This document shows, piece after piece, positions 56,105 to 64,000 of a stretch of 64,000 nucleotides of DNA (the stretch's first letter is position 1; each line of letters begins with the position of its first letter). A model generated the notes under the pieces. That model was not told the origin of the DNA. It searched no databases and saw nothing but the letters and a program-made list of their open reading frames with translations. Source of the DNA: Salminus brasiliensis (lineage: Eukaryota > Chordata > Actinopteri > Characiformes > Bryconidae); NCBI RefSeq assembly GCF_030463535.1, contig NC_132888.1, positions 6,553,081 to 6,617,080 of the forward strand, written 5' to 3'. A program made the translations under genes and the position numbers.

Positions 56105-56520
56105 TTCGATCTCCATCCTTGAGTTTTCTCTCAGTCTGGGGAACCCGCAGAAGAAGCTGGTCAGTAGATTTCAAGACTCTTGACAGTGTATGTAGAGTTG
56201 GGTGATATAAGCACGAGCTGGCCCATTCAGTGCTTTACACAACAGACCCACAATAAAACTTTAAACTGAATTCTGAACTGAACTGGAAGCCAATGGGATG
56301 CTGATATTTGTGTAATTTGTTCCTACGTTTCCAGCGAGTTGTAGAGCTGCTGTTATTTGGAGCAAATGATGTAGTCGTGCTAGTGAAGACCGGCTAGCCC
56401 CAACAAGCAATGAGTTACAGTCGTCCAAACGCAACAAGATAAATGCTTGAATCACTTTTTCCAGTTGATATTTCGTTGGTCGATATGAATGACTCAATCG
56501 GAAAGCAGCAAAGTGTGACA
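56105..56520 (-). mobile_element. LINE reverse-transcriptase fragment (L2/CR1 or Rex type)
   Basis: The minus frame ending near 56261 includes KVIQAFILLRLDDCNSLLVG and SLARLHHLLQ, the C-terminal reverse-transcriptase region of teleost LINEs (usual form RLDYCNSLL). The frame is broken downstream and no 5' part remains. Confidence 0.75.
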
Positions 56521-56524
56521 TATT

Positions 56525-57103
56525 GGGCCATATCTTAGAGATCTGTGCACCAGGCAGCTTGATTAAGGATGTGTCAGTGGGTCTTTGCTAATGTAACAAC
56601 AGGAAACGACAAAAGACATGTACTAAGTCTCTTAATTAATCATGGGTGTGTTTTTTGGGGGGTGTAATGTGCAGTAATAAACCAATCAGCGTGTCACTTG
56701 CCATCCCCTTTAAGAGTCAGGTGTGGTCTGACTTTGGCGGATTGATATTTCAGTGGTGTAAAGCGTGGGGGGGGGGGTGTACGAGCATCAGGCTGCACAC
56801 ACCTGTGTTGACAATGCACTGCCAAGATAGCAACAAACGTCTGACTGTTGACGTCTGCCTAGGCTGTTTTCAGTCAGTGATGCGCCATTGTTTTCTGTTG
56901 CCAAGATACACAGCAATACTCCAGAAACTGACCTAAACACCCCTCATTTCGAGACCACTGCGCCCATCAGCGTAGATATGCTTACAAGCAGCATTGCTAT
57001 TTAAACAACGCAGACGGAGGGAGTAAAAAAATAGACTGTTGGCGGGGTGTAAGATAGCAATGAGCATCGCAACGCGCCTTGCTCAGGGTGTAAGATAAGG
57101 CCC
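56525..57103 (+). mobile_element. Harbinger-like miniature element
   Basis: Ends TTGGGCCATATCTTAG and GTAAGATAAGGCCCA are inverted copies. Body matches 23087-23702 almost throughout, including GTAATAAACCAATCAGC. Confidence 0.65.
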
Positions 57104-57722
57104 ACTACAACCTTATTGCTCAATGAATTCACTGTCTACTGTAGACGTTCTGTAGACGTTCTTGTAGACCTTCTACAACTCAAAAACCTACTTAAAAAGG
57201 GTTACTAAGAGTGATGCTATTGAATGACCTATTTTAGTTTCCTAAATAATCTTTTAATGGATGGTTCTTCAAAAATAACTTTAAGGTTTGAAGAAGAGAC
57301 TTCTTCAATCAATTTCAAGCAATTTCTGACCAAGAACCATGTAGGAACGTGTGTTTTAAAGTGTCGGTACATGATTTAGTGTAGTTATTACCAACAACTC
57401 TACTCCTTCTCTCCCTAACAAGGCTAAAACACTGCAGCGTAGCCTGTGCATTCCTGTGCGAAGGCTGTAAAATTCGAGGGAGAGACAGAAAGCGAGAAAG
57501 CTCCACATTTGTGTTGAAACATGTATACATTTCTGAGCCACAGTTACTCACACATTATCCTGTAACTCATCTCCTGCCTCTTGTTTTCGCTTGATCCTTG
57601 GCGCAGACCTTCTTTTTAAAAGCCTGCACATCTGCACACTGCTGGCAAAGTGGACTGAAGCTATTTGCTAGAGGTCAGTGTGGGTGAAATTCATAAACAA
57701 TAGATACAACCCACATATGTGG

Positions 57723-57753
<31 letters not shown>

Positions 57754-58703
57754 ATTTTGCAACATTCATCCTGCTGAAGCTGAAGCTCTTCTTTGGCCTT
57801 TAAGCTTTTCTTTAATATTTGAGGGAGGTTAGAAGATCTAGTCTTGCTGATTTTGAACACTGACGTGTTTAAATGTGCTGAAGACATCGACTACTTTGCA
57901 CAGAGGCTTCCCGGGCAACATCCGTCATGCACATTTCAGTAAGAAATGTGCCCGTGGCTGGAAAATAGCCCATTGATTTGCCACAAGAGGGAGCCACAGA
58001 ACTCAGCAGCTCCCATCTCTCACACACATCATTGTCATGGTGGGATGCAAGCCCATATGAGCAAATCTGGAGCGCTTTGCTCCATCGCATTGATTTGTGT
58101 TCGTCCAGGTTGACATCTGGAGAGCAGCTCTTATGTAAAGCTGATTTATCACTCTACACTTGCAGCTCTGCACTTGCAGGGGTAACGTTTGCTCCCATTT
58201 CTGCCTCCAAATGGTTCATTGTACTTTAACAGGTTTGCCACTAGTGCAGATTTTCCTGGCAACAGCGTATGACACCAATGATAAACGACCAAGGAAAGCT
58301 GTTGGCCCAGCAGACACACATCTGACATAACCACAAAAAAAGAAGAAAAATTACCTTCAACATATTGGTTACAATGGTTTGCAGAGTTATTATTAAATAA
58401 CTATTTGCATTTCTTTGACTGGGAACACAGAGTAGCTTACGTCCCAATTACATCAGTGTTTTTCTCCAAAAATGATGGACATCAGATCAACAGATTTTAA
58501 GAGAAATAAAATAACTGAATCATTTAAGAAGCACATAAGTAGTGCTAAGATTGAACTTTTAACCTTTCAATGAATGGTTCTTCAACTGCTTAATTCCCAA
58601 GTTAATGATTCAGTTATTATTCCTAAAGGGAAAACGATTGTATTGTCATTTAGTGTACAGGATTTTGTGGAGTGCCACAGGGCTCCATTCTAGGGCCTAT
58701 AAA
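57104..58703. other. Intergenic stretch
   Basis: Contains a poly-T run at 57722-57750. The minus frame over it reads poly-Lys and is an artefact. No gene found. Confidence 0.45.
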
Positions 58704-58917
58704 ACATTTACATTTACGGCATTTAGCTAACGCTCTTATCCAGAGCGACTTACAGAGTACTCGTATTACAGAGGAGGGCCAATGTAGTGTTAGGAGTCTT
58801 GCCCATGAACTCTTACTGGTGTAGCGCAGACTGTAACTCGAACCTCAGTCTCCCACATGGTGTGTTAGCTAACGGGCAGGTAGTGGTGTTATCTGTTGCG
58901 CCACACCATGCCATTTG
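58704..58917 (-). repeat. tRNA-derived SINE, family C, most complete copy
   Basis: Tail ACATTTACGGCATTTAGCTA ACGCTCTTATCCAGAGCGAC, middle CTGTAACTCGAACCTCAGTC (B box reversed), head GTTATCTGTTGCGCCACACC (A box reversed). Confidence 0.8.
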
Positions 58918-59697
58918 TAATAAGAACTGATTGTGGGCCTGCACACTGTATTAAAGGGTTTAAGAGGTTAAAGATGTTTATTAAATGAGATGTATGAGTG
59001 TTAATAATGTTAAATAATTTATAAACCTCCTAATAATGTAAATACTTTGAATTCTTTGGGGGTTTTTATCTTCATTTTGTCACCTGTGGTTAGCACTGCT
59101 AGTTAGGTTCCTTGGTTTCTTGGAGTAATGCCATAGAAGAAACCATTGAAGAATTTTGGCTCCCTAAAGATCCATTTAATGGATGGCACTTTCAAAGAAA
59201 CCCTAAGTTTAAATACGCTGCATGTGAAGTAAATGTTCTAAATCAATGGTAGCTATTTCTATGACCATACAAGCAAAGAACCATGTAAGAACGTGCATTG
59301 GAAAGCGTCAGTACAGCTGATTTAGTGCCTAGTTATTACCAGCAACTCTGTCTCTCTGAACTTACACCTTTTTAATGGTGGTTCTTCAAAGAAACTGTTT
59401 GGTGAATGAGATGAGCTTTAAATGTTAAAGCTCTTAAAAGTGTTTCTAAAACCATACGTCCAGATCAAGATCTGATAAAAATGCTAAAAGTTCAAACATA
59501 AAAAGAAAATCCTTCGTCTGTTTTTAAAAAGTGTCAAATAATGTTGAAATTGTGTCAGCCTCCAACCCTGAGCTCATTTCTCATTCGCTCAGTCCCCAAA
59601 GCATGCAGGTTGTTTGGAGGTAAGCCTGCACTCCAGAAGGCTCACTGGAGAACAGGAGAGGCTGGTGAAGTCACTGAGTGTGTGCCTAGAGCAAGCC
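58918..59697. other. Region upstream of the postn promoter
   Basis: AT-rich; contains AAGAACC-type repeat remnants (59100-59220). No individual regulatory site can be supported. Confidence 0.4.
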
Positions 59698-59705
59698 TAT
59701 AAAAG
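59698..59705 (+). promoter_or_regulatory. postn: TATA box of postn
   Basis: TATAAAAG lies 71 bases before the postn ATG (59769), which would put the transcription start near 59728-59735 and leave a leader of about 35-40 bases. The spacing and match are good; use is inferred. Confidence 0.7.
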
Positions 59706-59768
59706 CTGCATTCCCCCCCAGCCCAAGCCCATTTCTCCCTTTCAGCCTCCACTAAAGCAGAAGCGAGC

Positions 59769-60457
59769 ATGAAGCTCCTTTTTGCAGCCGCCTTTGCACT
59801 CTTTGTGCTCTCTGGTTTGGACCAGGTGGACTCCTCCGCTTATGATAAAATAGTGGCCCACAGCCGCATACGGGCAAAGAAAGAGGGGTGAGTATGAGGA
59901 TTTTTTTTATCAAATGAATTTAGTGCAAAATTACAGGGATTTTCAGTGATTTAATAGCTTGTTTTTCCATGCATTTGTTTAGGGTTTTTAGTAACTAGTA
60001 AATAAAAAATCTACTTTTTAAATAAACATTTTTTAAGCATTTTTGCTAATACATTTTTCAAGCAAGTAATCAAGCAAGTTAATATCCAAAACTGAACTGA
60101 TAAATTATTAATATTTGGATAAATAGAAACTTACAGATTTTCTATTTTCCGTAAATGTATTAACTTGAGTATAAGAAACTGAAATGTAATGTTATGAGAA
60201 CAAGGTGATGATGGTCACATTTTACATATTGTCAGTGTCCAATGAAAACAAATGTAATTCTACAATGGTTTTCATTGGACAGACTTTACATGAGAAAGTA
60301 AAAATGTTCTTAACTATTAATGAAAGTTACTGTAGCAAGTAATTTTAGAGCATTTCTATTGGTCGATTTATTCAGAAGATTTTTTTTACGTAATTGGATT
60401 TTGGCTCTTGTTCTTTACTCTTTACACTGTATCACAATTTCCTGATCAATACAAATG

Positions 60458-60519
<62 letters not shown>

Positions 60520-61229
60520 TGTATATTTACAAAACCTTATGAGATATTTGCTATATTAGCCACAGATTTTAGTTGCAGACTCATTTATTACACATTTATG
60601 AGTCCAAACACAGATTTTCTTGTTTTTGTGTTAGATACAAGGTTCTAATGAGCTCAGGGTTGGAGGCTGTGTCTTCCATGCTGTGTCTCAGTCTTCTTTT
60701 GCTGCTCCATCAAAACCAGCACAACACGTCATGCTAACAGCTTCTTCCCCAGAGCTGTAGCGCTCCTCAACCACAGTGAACACCTCCCACTGTAAACCTC
60801 AAAACATACAACTGAACTGTACCAAACCTGACTGAACAGCTATTTTGCACTCTGCCTATTTGCACTATGTCCATTTGCACACTGTACAGATGTTCTTGTA
60901 AATATCAGCTCTTTACTTTCTGTAAATATAAGCTCTTTATTATCTTTAGCACCTTTTACTTTTTTAATTTATCCCCTACCCTATTTATTGTTTAGCGTCA
61001 TTTTCCTTTAGTTTAAGACTGTGTTCTGTGTTTGTCATACGTGTTGCTCTCACCAAGACAAATTCCTTGTATGTGTAACATACTTGGTGTAATATAGAGA
61101 TTCTGATTCTGATTCTGCTTCCCTCCTCAGACCAAATGTGTGTGCTCTGCAGCAAGTGATGGGGACCAAGAAGAAGTACTTCAGCACTTGTCGTAATTGG
61201 TACCAAGGAGCAATCTGTGGAAAGAAAGC
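59769..61229 (+). CDS. postn: Periostin, 5' part (exons 1 and 2 only)
   Basis: Periostin is a secreted matricellular protein with an EMI domain and four fasciclin (FAS1) domains that binds collagen, fibronectin and integrins. Exon 1 (59769-59887, donor GTGAGT) encodes a signal peptide with a hydrophobic core ([15 protein letters not shown]) and then [16 protein letters not shown]. Exon 2 (61131-61229, acceptor CCTCCTCAG, donor GTAAGT) begins the EMI domain: [20 protein letters not shown] with C44, C60 and C69. The motifs ALQQ and KKKYFSTC fit periostin rather than its paralogue TGFBI. Exon phases are consistent (2 after each). Exon 3, which should carry the ECCPGY-type motif, was not found before 64000, so intron 2 exceeds 2.7 kb and the gene continues outside. 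It lies 9 kb downstream of trpc4 on the same strand, as in human. Confidence 0.94.
60461..60519 (+). repeat. TA dinucleotide repeat in postn intron 1
   Basis: About 29 uninterrupted TA units; the Tyr-Ile frame across it is an artefact. Confidence 0.95.
60652..61118 (+). mobile_element. LINE 3' end abutting postn exon 2
   Basis: GCTAACAGCTTCTTCCCCAG (end of a LINE open frame), then TTTGCACTATGTCCATTTGC, AATTCCTTGTATGTGTAACA TACTTGG and a (GATTCT)n tail. The orientation is + and the tail ends 12 bases before the exon 2 acceptor. Confidence 0.75.
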
Positions 61230-63822
61230 GTAAGTTGGGCGTTTTTCATAACTCCTTGAGGCTGTTAAATAATCTGGCTGCTGGGACTATCCAAGGGTCA
61301 GAGGTGAGATGTTAGTGTCCCAACTTGCATACATGCCTGCGTGTGTTCAAAACCTCCCAGTGGACCACTGCTTTCCATACTGCAACACAGAGCTGAGCCA
61401 GCAGACTTATTAGTGTGCATGAGTTTAACCCCTTAATGCAGAAAGGCTCATCACACACTAAGGTATATTACTCAGTAACTACAAGCACTACAATTCTCTG
61501 GTAATAGAGGTTTGTAATAACACTTCTGGCCCGCTGAAGGTTCATAGGCTGTTTAAGGAGTTAATCAAACTGAGGAAACGACTCTTACAATCTTATGACT
61601 TCCTTCGTGCTCCATGCCTCGGACGAGATTAGCTCACGTGATTCGCTCTATGTGGTGCACTGGGCTGCTACCAGAGAGAGCCCCAGAGTCCTTAATTGGT
61701 AGAAACAGGGGAGGACTGCTGGCAAGTCTTGTTACTAATGATTAAAGAAAAAACCACAGTGCTGGCTCAGAGCAGCAGGGCTGTGTTGAAACAGCTCACC
61801 CTAAATTCCCGCCTGTGGGCTAAGAAGACATCTGTCTGCTAGATCAGAATGAAAGGAGTCAGCCCCTCACTGCTGAGCGAGTAAGTGTTGGAGAAGGATC
61901 CCTGACACAATAGACCGATTGCACTGACAAGCGACTTCTCAAAAACCAACTGCAACCAAATATGAACCAGATCAGTCAGATCTCTGGCTGCAAGCCCAAG
62001 TCCCAGAAATAAAGAGGCTGGGTTTCTGAAGGCGATCACGGTCAACCGCAAATGTTGATCCATGTTGAGTCTGTGATGCCTCTGGTTTCCATTTCTTTTT
62101 CCATGGTTGGAAAAGGGGAGGGGGGTTACGGGTTTGCAGAAACTGAACAGCCCCTCATGCCATGGACCAGGCTGGCCACAAAGCTCCATGATGACGGCTC
62201 CTCCAGTGCCGTTGGCCTTACCTCGGCATCTTTCCTCAAACATGGACCTTGGCCAGACCAGAAGTTCCCATCAGCAGTTCAGCCTCAGCTTCAAATCTGC
62301 TGCTTTTGCAGTTTTGCTCCATGTCTGGTCTGGTCATTCTGTGAGCTCAGCAGAATGGCGATTACTGCATATGTATCAGTTAAATGTTTGTGAATGTTCT
62401 CTTTGATTTCAGACTTCATTCAGAGCTAGAGCATTGTTTAGTGGTATTTGGGTTTGGGTAATGGTTTGAATAGGCCATATTCATCCGAAATCCACATCGC
62501 CTATGGTCACAAACCCACAAATCATTTAGGCCTTCCTTCCATTGTTTAGCTTCAGCCCAGATCTCATAAGCGTGATCCAGCTAATCAGGATTTTCTGGTG
62601 ATATCAATTAGTTGAATCAGGTTTGATGGATCGGGCTTGTAATTTGACTTAGAATGACGGTTGGTGCTCACTGTAGTCTCTTCCAATGAACCAACAGCAA
62701 GTGCAATGACCATCTGGTCTTGGTTCTTCACTAAACATCTCAAGATGTGCTTCAGATCATTCCACCTCTTTCCATCACTGGGAATTGCCAATAAAATACA
62801 GTAGAAAACTCCTCTGACTCTAAACTGCTGATGTGGTAAAAAAAACCAAAAAACCCAGCAGCTTGCCAAGTCCACAGGAGCCAGTCACCCCCTTGCGTGG
62901 GAGAGATGTTTAAGACACTCTTGTTCTCTTTTGGCTGAACGTCTGGAAGTGTTACAGACGCTGTGATGATCTCATCACCAACCCCCTCCCCCTCCTATTC
63001 GCTCACTCTGGTTCAAAGCCCTTGCCACAGTACAGGATGGCAGCCAGCCATGACCTTGGAGCCCTCTCCCAGACAGAACTTTTGCCTGGTTCCTGTCTGC
63101 TGCCTCCGGTTCCTTCGCTGTGGAAAGCTTTAAACTCCTAATTTGTTTCTTCCAAGCTCGTTTTTGTTCATTCTCATGGAAGCATCCCCCTGTTTTCCAC
63201 TTTGAGCATGTCTCTCCCATGCAGGTCGTCCCTGGAGCTGAGTTCAGGTTGATTTGTGGGCTTTCGTCTAGTCTGGTGTTCCAACAGCTAGGCTGAGGAA
63301 ACATATGGAACCTTTTAATGATGTGGAGGCTTCCCAGGACTGTAGCCCAATAACCCCTACCCCCTACTAGTCCACACATACACACACAAAAATACTATCC
63401 TAAGTCTCTGCCACCACTACTTGGGGATGTTTGCATCTCCGCAGGCTTAATGTATCAATATCTACTGTATCTCTTGGTTGGGGAAACATTTGGGAATCAG
63501 CTCTCCAGCATCAACTTCTTTACCATAGCCAATGATTACCATGCCTTCAGTCTAGTTGTCCCATAATTAACTTTCTCTTTTTCTTTTTTTAATTGTTCAT
63601 ATATTTATTTAAAGCTTGTTGTAAGTATATCCTGCAGATGACTGGAGCTACAGTGAAGGGTCTTATAAAATGCAGTCATAAGAAATGTGAGAAACTCAGC
63701 CACAGGCCATAAATGTTTATGTGTTGACTCAAATCATACTCAGTAATTTACAGTTCCTATATAACTCTCAAAAAGTCACCACTAATGAGAGAAGAGATTC
63801 TAGAAAGGCAAAAGTAGGCAAA
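61230..63822. other. postn: postn intron 2 (incomplete)
   Basis: No third postn exon, no other gene. Opposed frames of 100-136 codons at 61839-62406 and 62975-63385 have no recognisable domains and are judged chance. Confidence 0.5.
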
Positions 63823-64000
63823 TTCACTACATGTCCAAATGTTTGTGGACACCCCTTCTAAGTTGCACCCATTGCTGATATAGATATGCAAATGCACACA
63901 CACAACTTAACAGAATAGGACTTTCTGCAGCAGTTAAACCTAGTGAACCTAGTAGCACGATGTCTAATGCCAGGTGTGGGCTAGAGGGGTATAAAGCCCC
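63823..64000 (+). mobile_element. MITE family M, cut by the window edge
   Basis: ACTACATGTCCAAATGTTTG TGGACACC end, GTTGCACCCATTGCTGATAT, then GTGTGGGCTAGAGGGGTATA, the same order as other copies. Confidence 0.75.

Noticed and set aside
59769..61229. TGFBI (the periostin paralogue)
   Set aside because: AHSRIR, CALQQ and KKKYFSTC and the neighbouring trpc4 fit periostin.
61839..62406. Opposed frames of 99-134 codons in postn intron 2
   Set aside because: No recognisable domain; overlap on both strands without codon bias.

Overview
The window is vertebrate DNA from a ray-finned fish: coding is split into short exons with GT-AG introns, simple-sequence tracts are long, and the non-coding DNA is crowded with tRNA-derived SINEs, Tc1/mariner, hAT and Harbinger-like DNA elements and non-LTR tails of teleost type. 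The SINE repertoire looks otophysan (characin, catfish or knifefish relatives), but the species cannot be fixed from the sequence alone.

Two real protein-coding genes are present, both on the + strand. The first is trpc4, encoding the cation channel TRPC4. It is complete: ten coding exons between 18730 and 50782, all joined by GT-AG introns in consistent phase, giving 925 codons plus a stop. The channel core matches the TRPC4 family so closely that the known functional residues keep their mammalian numbers (H172/C176/C178/C181 zinc site; E417/Q420/N435/D438 calcium site; C549/C554 disulfide; I575-F576-G577 filter). A probable untranslated first exon ends at 17895 and splices to 18717. The second is postn (periostin), of which the promoter, signal-peptide exon and first EMI exon lie at 59698-61229; the rest is beyond the window. 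TRPC4 and POSTN are also neighbours in the same relative order and orientation on human chromosome 13, so this is conserved synteny.

Layout: 1-17.5 kb is gene-free and repeat-rich; 17.6-18.2 kb is the likely trpc4 promoter and 5' exon; 18.7-50.8 kb is trpc4, with a 12.4-kb first intron (tandem satellite-like array, about 600 bp of CT repeat, an unexplained open segment) and an 8.1-kb second intron; 50.8-59.7 kb is intergenic with a duplicated tRNA-Lys-like repeat, SINEs and a LINE fragment; 59.7-64 kb is the 5' end of postn. No rRNA, functional tRNA, CRISPR or operon-like structure was seen.

The most notable non-genic observations are transposon ends lying directly against splice sites (a LINE tail about 12 bp from the postn exon 2 acceptor, a Tc1-like end 39 bp from trpc4 exon 6), a nested transposon pair in trpc4 intron 7, a perfect 17-bp hairpin at 15516-15556, an interleaved inverted repeat near 37.2 kb, and the protein-like open segment at 27176-27306. 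I did not find evidence for an entirely new biological system.
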